Positions 8,705 to 17,571 of a stretch of DNA of 42,353 nucleotides are shown here, one piece after another. Source of the DNA: Candidatus Poribacteria bacterium (GTDB lineage Bacteria > Poribacteria > WGA-4E > WGA-3G). Numbering within the stretch: the stretch's first letter is position 1; every line of letters begins with the position of its first letter. Location of the stretch: positions 1-42,353 of the forward strand of contig JAJEAG010000011.1 of NCBI GenBank assembly GCA_022824265.1, read 5' to 3'. The notes below the pieces were generated by a model. It made no database searches. It was not told the DNA's origin and saw only the letters and a list, made by a program, of their open reading frames with translations. Both the position numbers and the translations under genes were made by a program.

Positions 8705-9154
8705 CTATGATTGCCCATTTCCATCTGCAGGAACAAGTCCCAACACCAGTTCATCCTCATCATATTCTTCCTGTATGTCTATAACTGGTGTGTCACCCAT
8801 CTCTGGCAATTCTATATGTGGTGCTTCTGCCCATAAGCGTTCCAGATTATAGTAAGAACGACTTTCATCCAAAAAGATATGGATAACGAAGTCGACATAG
8901 TCCAACAATATCCAATCTGTTTTATTAGCACCTTCTCGATGCCACGGTTGCTGATTCCACTTTTCTTCAAGTTCTTCTAAGATTGCTTCTGAAATACCTT
9001 CAACTTGTACATCTGAGATACCACTGAAAATCGCAAAATAATCGGTGAAACAATCGAGTTCACGTAGATCCAGAATCACAGGGTTCTGTGCCCGACGACT
9101 AACGGCTGCTGTTGCAGCATCTTTTACTATATCTAAAGTATTATTTGTATCCAT
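8705..9154 (-). CDS. rsfS: Ribosomal silencing factor RsfS
   Basis: RsfS binds ribosomal protein uL14 on the 50S subunit and blocks subunit joining when nutrients are scarce. The family core covers residues ~10-118: LDLRELDCFTDYFAIFSG, VEGISEAILEELEEKW, PWHREGANKTDWILLDYVDFVIHIF and SRSYYNLERLWAEAP. The 30-residue acidic C-terminal tail (EYDEDELVLG) exceeds the usual length. An AGGAGA motif precedes the ATG. It closes the nadD-yacG-yqeK-rsfS cluster, an arrangement widely conserved in bacteria apart from the inserted yacG. Confidence 0.95.
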   Translation of the reverse strand: MDTNNTLDIVKDAATAAVSRRAQNPVILDLRELDCFTDYFAIFSGISDVQVEGISEAILEELEEKWNQQPWHREGANKTDWILLDYVDFVIHIFLDESRSYYNLERLWAEAPHIELPEMGDTPVIDIQEEYDEDELVLGLVPADGNGQS

Positions 9155-9203
9155 CAGATAGTTCTCCTAATTATGAAGATATATCAATTGCCAGATGTTG
9201 AAA

Positions 9204-9890
9204 TTATGCATTTTCATTCACATCAAGATTAATTCTGTCGTTGCCTTTTCTGGTTTTTACTAATGCACTGTTATATGTGTTAATAGTATTTGGATGGATA
9301 ATACCTCCATATTGAAGCAGGTATTCAATTTTATATTGAGCAACTGTATGGACTGCTTTATCCAAATCGTTTTCCGCTAATAATCTTACCTGTGCTGCCT
9401 CTTTGTATTCCCTTTTCGGTTCTGCAAAATCTGCGACATATATTAATTTTGCTGTTAAACCCATTGATGCGCTGCCTGTTGTGTGGCATCGAATTGCTTC
9501 AAGGATGTCCAAATCAGTTATTTCGAATAAATCAATAGCATATTTAACACCAATGATAGCGTGTAACAACGCGGGCATTATCTGTTCTATTGGATCAAGT
9601 TGTATTTTATAAAGTGATACAGCATTGTATAGTTGATCATCACTCATCCATTTTGCTACATCATGCAAGAGTGCTGCCAAACTTGTTTTCCACAGATCCG
9701 CATTGTGGCATCGTGCTAATGCTACTGCGGTTTCCTGAACAGAGATAACGTGTTCAAAACGTTCTGGTGAAAGTTTCTCAGTTAGATGACGTTGTATTTC
9801 TACAGATTTAGGATGTTCCTTAAGTTCTGATAATGTTGGAAACGATAAAACAATGTTTCTGTTTACTGAATTTATCTTAGGTATGGTCAT
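9204..9890 (-). CDS. yqeK: HD-domain phosphohydrolase, YqeK-like
   Basis: YqeK-type HD hydrolases cleave diadenosine tetraphosphate symmetrically to ADP. The HD motif residues are visible: His in FEHVISVQETA, HD in LLHDVAKWM, His in PALLHAIIG, then AIRCHTTGSASM and IYVADFAEP. Length is 228 residues, with about 30 unconserved residues before the domain and a basic tail. It sits between yacG and rsfS in the classical nadD-yqeK-rsfS order, which supports the assignment. The ribosome binding site is weak, so the start could lie somewhat downstream. Confidence 0.87.
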   Translation of the reverse strand: MTIPKINSVNRNIVLSFPTLSELKEHPKSVEIQRHLTEKLSPERFEHVISVQETAVALARCHNADLWKTSLAALLHDVAKWMSDDQLYNAVSLYKIQLDPIEQIMPALLHAIIGVKYAIDLFEITDLDILEAIRCHTTGSASMGLTAKLIYVADFAEPKREYKEAAQVRLLAENDLDKAVHTVAQYKIEYLLQYGGIIHPNTINTYNSALVKTRKGNDRINLDVNENA

Positions 9891-9958
9891 GTTTTTGTTA
9901 GTATAGCTTTAATTCCATAGAGTAAGTTCACGTTGTATTTGTTAAAAAATGGTATTGA

Positions 9959-10216
9959 TTATTCTGTATCTTTTTCACTTTTAATTAATTTTAGAAGTGT
10001 CTCTTCCTGTATTTCAGAAAAGGTATCTTGTTCAAGTTTCGTTAATTCCTCAGAATCAGGTAAAGGAGTGCTAATACGATATTCCTCGTTTAGCCATTTA
10101 CCTAAATCTATCAACTTACACCTTTTGCTACAAAAGGGAAAATGTGCAGGTAAAGGTTCATCTTTGATATAAACAAATTCATAGTTTTTTCCGCAGAGAC
10201 TACATTTCAGTTGCAT
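9959..10216 (-). CDS. yacG: DNA gyrase inhibitor YacG-like zinc protein
   Basis: This 85-residue protein has the four-cysteine zinc site of YacG: C5-x2-C8 and C29-x3-C33 in FPFCSKRCKLIDLGKWLNEEYRIS, the diagnostic segment of the family. E. coli YacG binds GyrB and inhibits gyrase. The C-terminal half is acidic and predicted helical (ELTKLEQDTFSEIQEE), extending beyond the short E. coli protein. AAAGGAG before the ATG fixes the start. It lies between nadD and yqeK on the same strand. Confidence 0.87.
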   Translation of the reverse strand: MQLKCSLCGKNYEFVYIKDEPLPAHFPFCSKRCKLIDLGKWLNEEYRISTPLPDSEELTKLEQDTFSEIQEETLLKLIKSEKDTE

Positions 10217-10285
10217 ATTAACTCCTTTCCAAACTAAATCTTAACTTATTTTGCGGATAATGTTCATTATGTTCTATTTATGGTG

Positions 10286-10867
10286 TCATCTATATAGTTT
10301 GTGTTGGTCAATATATGCAACAACTGCTTCAGGAACAAGATATCTGACAGAAATATTATTACGAATTCGATTCCTTATCTCAGTTGCTGACATATCGAAA
10401 CCGGTTATTCGAAAAGTTGTAACACGGTTTCTGATTTCTGATGGAACAAGTTCTAAATCGTAATTTGGACGTGTTGTTACAATCAAGGTGCACTGTTTTA
10501 GAACTTCATCAAAATCTTTCCAAATTTTATATTCAATCAAGGAATCCGCGCCTATAATCCAAGCGAGTTCAGTTGTTTTACCATACTGCTGTCTTAACGT
10601 TTTGATAGTCTGGATTGTGTAAGAGGGTCCCTCGCGATCCAATTCTATCCGTGACACTTCAAAATACGGATTTTGTGCAGTAGCTAACTTCACCATTTGA
10701 TAACGATGTTCAGCAGAAACGAGATCTGGTTGGTATTTGTGAGGTGGACGTGCAGCGGGGATAAACAGTATTTTATGGTAACCCAGACCCTCACGCACTT
10801 GTTCGGCACTTAGCAAATGTGCATAGTGGATAGGATTGAATGTGCCCCCCATGATTGCAATTTTCAT
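10286..10867 (-). CDS. nadD: Nicotinate-nucleotide adenylyltransferase
   Basis: NadD joins nicotinate mononucleotide and ATP to give deamido-NAD in NAD biosynthesis. The N-terminus MKIAIMGGTFNPIHYAHL carries the nucleotidyltransferase phosphate-binding signature, with the H-x-x-H residues at 14-17. IPAARPPHK, WIIGADSL and the C-terminal MSATEIRNRIRN motif are the remaining signatures. Length (193 residues) is normal. It is the first gene of the - strand cluster nadD-yacG-yqeK-rsfS; its promoter should lie in the 740-base gap it shares with the divergent dcw cluster. Confidence 0.95.
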   Translation of the reverse strand: MKIAIMGGTFNPIHYAHLLSAEQVREGLGYHKILFIPAARPPHKYQPDLVSAEHRYQMVKLATAQNPYFEVSRIELDREGPSYTIQTIKTLRQQYGKTTELAWIIGADSLIEYKIWKDFDEVLKQCTLIVTTRPNYDLELVPSEIRNRVTTFRITGFDMSATEIRNRIRNNISVRYLVPEAVVAYIDQHKLYR

Positions 10868-11607
10868 CTGCTTTTTATTTTTATGCTGACTAAAGAAGAA
10901 CCAGATCTATTTGCTACGATTAAATTTTGATTTGTGTCTTGAGATTGACACACTATGTGTAAATATACCGTATAATATATCAATAATTCAGATTTTAAGT
11001 ATACCAATAACAAGAACAAAATACAAGACAAATTTGGATGTGAATCAGAGGCAGTAAAATGTCATATTTTAAACGATGGATAGAGATAAAGTAGGAATGT
11101 TACGTCCGTTGGACAGACAATTTTTACCTTTGTATTGAATAATCCGTTTAAGGAAATATTATTTCAATTTATTCACGATAATTGACAAGTTTAAAATGTC
11201 AAGTTTTCAGAGTTTTCAGAGTCAAGCACAATTTCTCCAATTTTTATATGAGGCTATGAACCCATATATTTACTGGGTTCATAGGGCTATTATGACTATA
11301 TTAGTCAGGAATGACTCTGAAACTTTTAGAATTTAGCTATAGGTTGGTTAGTTTGCTTTATAATACCTAAAACTACAATAAATTTGTCTGAATTGAGTTG
11401 GGAAATTCTTCCAAGAAATGTGATTTGAGACAGTTGAATAGCTCAAAAAAATAATTAGTATTTGGTACTGCAATTTAACCTGTATTAGTCAGATGAAGGA
11501 GGTAGTCCAAAAAATCAAAATCTATAGATAATGGTCAATATCACAGAAGAAATTAACTTATTAATAATTGGCATAATTCTTGCTACATTTGCTATTAAGG
11601 TGACAAT
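10868..11607. other. Divergent intergenic region between nadD and rsmH
   Basis: No gene is supported in these 740 bases; in particular no mraZ-like frame precedes rsmH. Contents: a TTGACA at 10945-10950 and TATAAT at 10971-10976 with an over-long 20-base gap; an inverted repeat TTGACA/TGTCAA at 11182-11202; the nested palindrome at 11214-11322; a repeated ATTAGTCAG (11300-11308 and 11484-11492); and a strong AAGGAGGT near 11496 with no start codon at usable distance. The region probably carries promoters for both flanking operons and a structured leader. Confidence 0.5.
11214..11322 (+). repeat. Nested (concentric) palindrome upstream of the dcw cluster
   Basis: Outer arms TTTCAGAGTCA (11214-11224) and TGACTCTGAAA (11312-11322) and inner arms CTATGAACCCA (11254-11264) and TGGGTTCATAG (11274-11284) are all perfect 11-base complements with nearly the same centre (about 11268.5). 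A further hairpin TGACTA-TAT-TAGTCA lies at 11293-11307. As RNA this gives a long stem with a side hairpin. There is no T-tract, so it is not an obvious terminator. It may be a structured leader or a small mobile-repeat relic. Confidence 0.5.
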
Positions 11608-12567
11608 ATGTCAGAAACACACATCCCTGTTTTACGTAACGAAATACTTGATTTTATTAAACCGAAGCCAGAAGGGGTTTATGTGGATGCGACAATAGGA
11701 TTAGGCGGACATAGCCATTGGATTTTAAAGAAATCTCAGCCTTCTGGTCGGTTGATTGGTATTGACAGGGATGTGAATGCACTTGCAATCGCTAAAAAAA
11801 GATTACTCCCATTCAAAGATCGGTTAAAGTTGGTACATGGGAACTTTGCTCAACTTCAGCGGATATTAGAATCTCAAGGTATTTCCAAAGTTGATGGCAT
11901 ATTGATGGACTTGGGTGTATCCTCATTGCAACTGGACTCACCCGAAAGAGGATTCAGTTTTCAACATTCGGGTCCCTTGGATATGCGGATGGATACACAG
12001 ATGTCTATATCCGCTTATCAGATTATCAATGAAAGTTCATCAGAAAGACTAACCAAGATTTTCAAGGAATATGGTGAAGAGCGTTTTTCAAAACAGATCA
12101 CTCAGCAAATCATTTCAGTACGTGATGAACAACAGATAAGTACTACAAAACAACTTGCAGAGATCATTGAAAAGGTCTACTCAAGGTATACAAAACGTTC
12201 TAAAAAATCCCCACAAAAAGGTAAAGGTATTCATCCTGCTACACGTGTTTTTCAGTCTTTACGGATTGAGGTGAATTCCGAACTTAAAAATCTAACATTA
12301 GGTTTAGAATCAGCCATCCCAGTGTTGAAATTTGGTGGAAGTGTCTGTGTAATAAGTTTTCATTCACTTGAAGATCGGATAGTAAAGCATACATTTCGCA
12401 AACATGCGAAATCTTGTATATGTCCACCGAACACACCAGTTTGTATCTGTGAACATAAAAAGTCGTTGGATATAGTTACAAACCGACCAATGATGCCATT
12501 AACAAGTGAAATTGAGGCAAATCCGCGTTCACGTAGTGCCAAATTACGAGTTGCAATTAAGGTTTGA
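11608..12567 (+). CDS. rsmH: 16S rRNA (cytosine-1402-N4)-methyltransferase RsmH (MraW)
   Basis: RsmH N4-methylates C1402 of 16S rRNA using S-adenosylmethionine. The SAM-binding start YVDATIGLGGHSHWIL, then GILMDLGVSSLQLDSPERGFSF and GPLDMRMD, ATRVFQSLRIEVNSEL and VISFHSLEDRIVKHTF are the classical family blocks. Length is 319 residues, including a Cys-rich CICPPNTPVCIC segment that is usual near the C-terminus. AAGGTG seven bases upstream supports the ATG. It opens the dcw cluster here; mraZ, its usual upstream neighbour and regulator, is missing. Confidence 0.96.
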   Translation: MSETHIPVLRNEILDFIKPKPEGVYVDATIGLGGHSHWILKKSQPSGRLIGIDRDVNALAIAKKRLLPFKDRLKLVHGNFAQLQRILESQGISKVDGILMDLGVSSLQLDSPERGFSFQHSGPLDMRMDTQMSISAYQIINESSSERLTKIFKEYGEERFSKQITQQIISVRDEQQISTTKQLAEIIEKVYSRYTKRSKKSPQKGKGIHPATRVFQSLRIEVNSELKNLTLGLESAIPVLKFGGSVCVISFHSLEDRIVKHTFRKHAKSCICPPNTPVCICEHKKSLDIVTNRPMMPLTSEIEANPRSRSAKLRVAIKV

Positions 12568-12614
12568 CCTGAAAATTTGTATCAATATTTAAAATCTAAC
12601 GTATAAATTATAAA

Positions 12615-12938
12615 ATGCAAAATCCGATAACTTTCAGTCCGTTGTTTAATGCAAAACCGAATCCGGAACCCAAAGTCGCCATGTTTTTTGTTTATTTGGT
12701 TTTAGGATTATCATTAGGTGTTTTTGGCGCAAGTATATGGTTTTCATCTTATGCAAAGGGTGTTTTTTTACAACGTAGACCTACATTTGAAAAGCAGCGT
12801 GAGAAAATACAAGATGAAATTCGAAAGCTTGAGTTGGAGGAAAATGCGTTAACTGATGTTGATAGGGTGCGTTCTCTAATAAAGGAATTAGGTTTAGTTG
12901 AACCTACAATAAGAACATTAGAATTACATGATAGATAG
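12615..12938 (+). CDS. ftsL: FtsL/DivIC-like small division protein
   Basis: A 107-residue bitopic protein: short cytoplasmic N-terminus, one membrane span (about residues 24-45, MFFVYLVLGLSLGVFGASIW), then a charged coiled-coil-like region (EKQREKIQDEIRKLELEENAL) and a short end. Sequence similarity in this family is poor. The call rests on topology, size and position between rsmH and ftsI, the invariant site of ftsL in dcw clusters. It would join FtsB and FtsQ in the divisome complex that activates FtsW-FtsI. Confidence 0.72.
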   Translation: MQNPITFSPLFNAKPNPEPKVAMFFVYLVLGLSLGVFGASIWFSSYAKGVFLQRRPTFEKQREKIQDEIRKLELEENALTDVDRVRSLIKELGLVEPTIRTLELHDR

Positions 12939-13082
12939 CATAACTGGAGAACAGCTGGTTGGTTAATATAAATTGCTATTACTAATCAGATAGATTAGCT
13001 TTAATATCTCTGATGACATACGATTGTTTTATTAAGAACTTTAATATCTTTTTACTGCATATCTGAAAGCGATAATCAGACT

Positions 13083-14975
13083 ATGAAAAATAATACATAT
13101 CTTTCAATTCGACGACTTGTAGTTGTTCTAATAGTCTTACAATTAGGGTTTCTACTATTGATTGGTAAGCTATTCAAACTACAAATACCTTTAGATGGTG
13201 GCTTAGAGGCATCTCGACGTGATTGGCGTTCGGAAGAAAATAATGATGTAAAACGTGGGAAGATACTTGATAGACATGGTACAGTTTTAGGTATTAGTCA
13301 AGACTTAATCTCGGTTAGTGCGGACCCTAAAACCTTTAATAAAAAATCTAACGCGCATACCGTTGCCTCACAATTAGCACCTCTATTGGATAGTACTACT
13401 TCCGAGTTATTAGCAACACTCAATCGCAAACGAAATGGGAAGTACGTCGAATTTGTCTGGCTTAAGAAAGGGATTGAATACGATAGGTTAGATGATATTC
13501 TTAACATTACTAATCAACACAGAGGACTTAAAATTGAGATTGAACCTGAACGCGTATATCCAAAAAAGCAGTTGGCATCACAAGTCATAGGATACCTGAA
13601 TGATTTAAATCATGGTGAAGGAGTAGAATACCAATATAACACTTTCCTTCAGAGGGTACATTCCGCCCAACCACAGGGAAATACTGGGTTACAATCTGTC
13701 TCTCTAAAAAATACTTCATCCACCGCATTACTTGGCAACAGCGGTTGTAATGTAGTTCTTACCATTGATGAAATCATTCAAGATATAGCAGAAAGAGAAC
13801 TTGAACAAGCGTGTAAGAAATGGAACGCTCCTAAAGGAACTGCAATTGTACTTGCAGTAGAAACGTCAGAGATATTAGCGATGGCGAGTTATCCAAGTTA
13901 TGATGTAAATGATCAGACAAATTCAAATGAGGACGCAAAACGAAATCTCGGAATTTGGTATCTTTTTGAGCCTGGTTCAATATTCAAGATTGTTGCATCC
14001 TCTGCTGTATTGAATGAAGGTATCATGTCACCTGCCTCAACAGTCTTCTGTGAAAATGGCCGTTACCGTCTTTCAAATAGACGTGTTATCAAAGATGTTT
14101 CAGCAAAAGGAGATTTGAGTCTTACAGAAGTAATCCAGAAGTCAAGTAATATAGGAATGATTAAGATTGTGCAAAGATTGGGACCTAAGTTATTCCAAGA
14201 ATATGTTGATAGGTATGGTTTTGGAATGAAAACAGGCATAGATTTACCGTATGAACAATCTGGCAGTCTTTATACACTAAGAAAATGGGATACAAATTCG
14301 CTTGGTTCTGTCCCGTTCGGTCAAGGTATCTCAGTTACACCGTTGCAGATGGTCAATGCTTTAGCAGCAATTGCCAATGGCGGTACATTGCACAGACCAT
14401 ATATTACAAAAGAAATTCGCGATGACCGTGGTAATCTTGTCAAAAAGAATCGTCCTGAACAAATCCGTCAAGTTATACATACAGAAACAGCAAGAAAGAT
14501 GACTGAAATTCTTGTTGGTGTTGTTGAAAAAGGAAGCGGAATGAGGGCAAGAATTGAAGGTGTTAGTATTGCTGGTAAAACCGGAACTGCGCAGAAAGCA
14601 GAAAAAGGTAAAGGCTATGCTGCGGGCAAAGAAGTAATGTCCTTTATGGGATTTCTTCCCGCGGACAACCCAAAAATCGCGATTATTGTAACCTTTGATG
14701 AACCCAAAGGTGCAAGATTTAGTGGTTTAGTTGCTGCTCCAGTCTTTAAACGGATTGCACAGCAAACACTTGAATATAGCGACAGGATAGGTTTATTTGA
14801 CTCCGTTCCAAGAAAAAGAAACAATAACAACAGACAATATGTAGAAAGAAATCAAAGTAATACAACTACAACTGGTTCTTACACCAGCAAACCTAAAAGA
14901 AGTACCTCATCTGAAAACCAACAAAACACCTCTATCCCTGAAAACACTCTTGTGAAAAATGGAGTGGGTTTATGA
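13083..14975 (+). CDS. ftsI: Septal peptidoglycan transpeptidase FtsI (PBP2b/PBP3 type)
   Basis: This class B penicillin-binding protein cross-links septal peptidoglycan. Order: one N-terminal membrane span (residues 12-30), a dimerization/pedestal region (about 50-205), then the transpeptidase domain with the nucleophile motif S299-I-F-K302, S354-S-N356 and K499-T-G. No PASTA domains follow; the last ~60 residues are an Asn/Ser/Thr-rich, probably disordered tail (NNNNRQYVERNQSNTTTT). Its TGA stop overlaps the ATG of murE, implying translational coupling and showing that TGA terminates normally in this genome. Confidence 0.95.
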   Translation: MKNNTYLSIRRLVVVLIVLQLGFLLLIGKLFKLQIPLDGGLEASRRDWRSEENNDVKRGKILDRHGTVLGISQDLISVSADPKTFNKKSNAHTVASQLAPLLDSTTSELLATLNRKRNGKYVEFVWLKKGIEYDRLDDILNITNQHRGLKIEIEPERVYPKKQLASQVIGYLNDLNHGEGVEYQYNTFLQRVHSAQPQGNTGLQSVSLKNTSSTALLGNSGCNVVLTIDEIIQDIAERELEQACKKWNAPKGTAIVLAVETSEILAMASYPSYDVNDQTNSNEDAKRNLGIWYLFEPGSIFKIVASSAVLNEGIMSPASTVFCENGRYRLSNRRVIKDVSAKGDLSLTEVIQKSSNIGMIKIVQRLGPKLFQEYVDRYGFGMKTGIDLPYEQSGSLYTLRKWDTNSLGSVPFGQGISVTPLQMVNALAAIANGGTLHRPYITKEIRDDRGNLVKKNRPEQIRQVIHTETARKMTEILVGVVEKGSGMRARIEGVSIAGKTGTAQKAEKGKGYAAGKEVMSFMGFLPADNPKIAIIVTFDEPKGARFSGLVAAPVFKRIAQQTLEYSDRIGLFDSVPRKRNNNNRQYVERNQSNTTTTGSYTSKPKRSTSSENQQNTSIPENTLVKNGVGL

Positions 14976-16513
14976 AACTCCAAAAACTTCTGGATAGGAT
15001 AGAAGTTAGCGAAATCACAGGAAATCGGAATCCGGAAATTACGGGTATTGTGAGTGACCATCGACAAGTCAAATCAGGATATGCCTTTGTCTGTTATCAA
15101 GGACTTAATGTAGATGGACATTCTTTTATTTCTGGAGCGATTAAGAATGGTGCCCGTGCCATTATTTCAGAAAAACAAACCCCAGACCTACCTAACGATG
15201 TAACTGGTGTTGTGACCTCCAATGGACGAATAGCACAAGCCCTTTGTGCTGCAAATTGGTTCGGTAATCCAGCAGAACGTCTAAAGTTAGTTGGTATCAC
15301 TGGTACTAACGGCAAAACATCAACAGCACATTTAACATACGGTATTCTTAGTACGGATGGGTATAAAACTGCTGTACTAGGGACAGTTGGACATACGTTT
15401 GATTCAACATCAAATGGTAAGGAGCCATCAAAAATAGAGATTCCAGCACTTCTGACAACCCCAGATGCGTTTCAACTCCATGCAATGTTAAAACAGATTG
15501 CAGATGCTGGTGTTGAACATGTTGTTATGGAAACCTCTTCACAAGGACTTGCTCAGCACCGATTAACTGGACTAACCTTTGATACAGCTGTTTTTACCAA
15601 CTTGACACAGGACCATTTGGACTACCATGGTTCGATGGATAATTACCTTTCTGCGAAAATGATGCTATTTGAACAGTTGAGTCCTACAGGTGTTGCAATT
15701 TTAAACGCAGATTCCACCGCGACACCCCGTATTATACAACATATTCAAAATAGGAAAATACTAACATACGGTCTTGAGAAAGCAGCTGATTTAGAAGCAC
15801 GAGATGTAGATAGTTCTTTACATCAGTTAGCGTTTACTGCAGTTTTAAATAAGAACGGCGTGTTTAGTCCTTCAGATATTTCGTGGAATGAGTTACAGGC
15901 TACCATTGGGTTACTTGGGGAATACAATATTTACAATGCCCTTGCTGCTATTGGCATAGGGCTTCGTTATAATTGTAGTGCTACATCAATTCATAATGGT
16001 CTTACATCAACTGTTGTTCCTGGACGTTTTGAACGGATTTTGACAAATGGCAAACCTGTTGAAGAATTTGCGATTATTGTAGACTATGCACACACTCCTG
16101 ATGGGTTAGAAAATGTGTTAACCGCTGCCCGTGGAATCACAGAAGGTAGGTTAATCTCTGTATTTGGTTGTGGTGGTGATCGTGATAGTGGAAAACGTCC
16201 TAAAATGGGTGCAATTTCTACGCAAATTGCCGATATGAGCGTGATTACCTCTGACAATCCGAGAACTGAGAATCCTGATGAAATCATCTCAGATATTGTG
16301 TCAAAATTACCACATAATGCAGCATTTTTATGTATTTCAGAAAGACGTGAAGCAATTCGTTATGCGATTTTGGATGCAAAACCAGGTGATGTGGTTGTAA
16401 TTGCTGGTAAGGGTCATGAAGATTATCAAGAAATTAACGGTAAACGTTTCCCATTTGATGACCGTACAGTTGCAGCTGAAATACTACAAAATTTACCAAT
16501 GCAGTCTACATGA
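14972..16513 (+). CDS. murE: UDP-MurNAc-L-Ala-D-Glu:meso-diaminopimelate ligase MurE
   Basis: MurE adds the third residue of the peptidoglycan stem peptide. The ATP-binding GTNGKTST sits at residues 111-118, TNLTQDHLDYHG at 209-220, and DNPR at 428-431; this last motif is the hallmark of enzymes that select meso-diaminopimelate over lysine, so a DAP-type wall is expected. Length (513 residues) is slightly above average. Its ATG lies inside the end of ftsI (4-base overlap). The C-terminal AGKGHEDYQ block is intact. Confidence 0.96.
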   Translation: MKLQKLLDRIEVSEITGNRNPEITGIVSDHRQVKSGYAFVCYQGLNVDGHSFISGAIKNGARAIISEKQTPDLPNDVTGVVTSNGRIAQALCAANWFGNPAERLKLVGITGTNGKTSTAHLTYGILSTDGYKTAVLGTVGHTFDSTSNGKEPSKIEIPALLTTPDAFQLHAMLKQIADAGVEHVVMETSSQGLAQHRLTGLTFDTAVFTNLTQDHLDYHGSMDNYLSAKMMLFEQLSPTGVAILNADSTATPRIIQHIQNRKILTYGLEKAADLEARDVDSSLHQLAFTAVLNKNGVFSPSDISWNELQATIGLLGEYNIYNALAAIGIGLRYNCSATSIHNGLTSTVVPGRFERILTNGKPVEEFAIIVDYAHTPDGLENVLTAARGITEGRLISVFGCGGDRDSGKRPKMGAISTQIADMSVITSDNPRTENPDEIISDIVSKLPHNAAFLCISERREAIRYAILDAKPGDVVVIAGKGHEDYQEINGKRFPFDDRTVAAEILQNLPMQST

Positions 16514-16591
16514 AATTGTTACATAGATGAGATATGTACATAATAATGCTGTACCAAGACAACTGATAATAGGTATATTGAATAGGCATTG

Positions 16592-17353
16592 ATGATGGGG
16601 CGAGTAAAGTTCATAGAAATAGATCAACTCAAGATTGCATATAATGTTGTAGGAACCGGTAAGCCTGTTGTTCTCCTCCACGGTTGGGGTTGCGAAGCTA
16701 ATATATTTAATTCCGTATTGGATACGTTATCAAGTACTCACCAAGTATTTGCCCTTGATCTGCCTGGATTTGGTCTGAGCGAGAATCCGCCGACAGCTTG
16801 GGATGCTTCAGACTATGCTAAATTGATCTCCTCATTCTTAGATAAACTCAACATCAGTAAAGTAAATCTCATTGGACATTCTTATGGTGGTAGAATATCA
16901 ATAGTTTTGGCGGCAGAAACACCGGAAAAGGTAAATAAACTAATCTTGGTGGATAGTGCTGGAATCATACCACGACGATACATAAAGTATTATATACGAA
17001 TATGTATAGCAAAAATTGGTCGTTTGATGCGACATTGTGGTACACTTGGTAATAGAATTGCTGACAGAATAGCGTATCAAGTAGGTTCAAAGGATTATCA
17101 GGAAGCAGGAGCAATGAGAGCAACACTTGTTAAATCGGTGAATCAAAATTTGAGACCGCTATTGCCGAAGATACAAGCATCAACATTGTTGATCTGGGGA
17201 GAGAACGATACTGATACACCAGTATCTGATGGTAGGATAATGGAAGCGGAAATTCCACAAGCAGAATTAGTGATTCTTGATAATGCTGGACATTACTCGT
17301 TTCTTGACCAAACGCATCAATTTTGTCAGATTGTGTCAAAATTCTTAGAATGA
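16592..17353 (+). CDS. Alpha/beta hydrolase inserted in the dcw cluster
   Basis: An alpha/beta-hydrolase of about 253 residues with a complete catalytic triad: nucleophile Ser97 in GHSYGG, acid at Asp206/208 in WGENDTDTP and His234 in NAGHYSF; HGWG near residue 30 forms the oxyanion region. A variable cap with basic and hydrophobic residues (RRYIKYYIRICIAKIGRLMRH) lies between. No signal peptide is seen. It is not a standard dcw gene, yet it sits between murE and murF on the same strand, so a link to wall precursors or lipid metabolism is possible but unproven. An upstream in-frame TTG at 16589 is the only longer start. Confidence 0.85.
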   Translation: MMGRVKFIEIDQLKIAYNVVGTGKPVVLLHGWGCEANIFNSVLDTLSSTHQVFALDLPGFGLSENPPTAWDASDYAKLISSFLDKLNISKVNLIGHSYGGRISIVLAAETPEKVNKLILVDSAGIIPRRYIKYYIRICIAKIGRLMRHCGTLGNRIADRIAYQVGSKDYQEAGAMRATLVKSVNQNLRPLLPKIQASTLLIWGENDTDTPVSDGRIMEAEIPQAELVILDNAGHYSFLDQTHQFCQIVSKFLE

Positions 17354-17571
17354 ACAGCCGATAATGATGGCAAGTTTTGCCATACAGAATATTTGAAGAA
17401 AAATGTAAAAATAGATAATTTAGTTACTCATCCAAAATTACACTTTAAAGCGCAATGAATGTGTCTGAGAAATTAGTTTGGTAGTAGGCATTTCATTGCG
17501 TATTTTGTTATCTTCGTAATAAGACATAAGTAAAATAAAGATCAGTAAATTACATTCACAATATAATAGCT
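17354..17571 (+). other. Gap between the hydrolase and murF with a long-armed inverted repeat
   Basis: Within this 218-base AT-rich gap, CGCAATGAA (17451-17459) and TTCATTGCG (17492-17500) are perfect inverted arms around 32 bases, followed by TATTTTGTTATC. It could be a weak terminator or attenuator splitting the cluster, or a repeat copy; GGTAGTAGGC inside the loop resembles motifs of the intergenic repeats elsewhere in the window. Confidence 0.4.

Noticed and set aside
10945-10976. TTGACA and TATAAT as a promoter
   Set aside because: The 20-base gap is too long for a normal sigma-70 promoter; noted only within the intergenic description.
11529-11684. Small frame beginning MVNITEEINLL before and overlapping rsmH
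   Set aside because: The strong AAGGAGGT is about 25 bases upstream, too far for initiation, and the frame overlaps rsmH out of frame.
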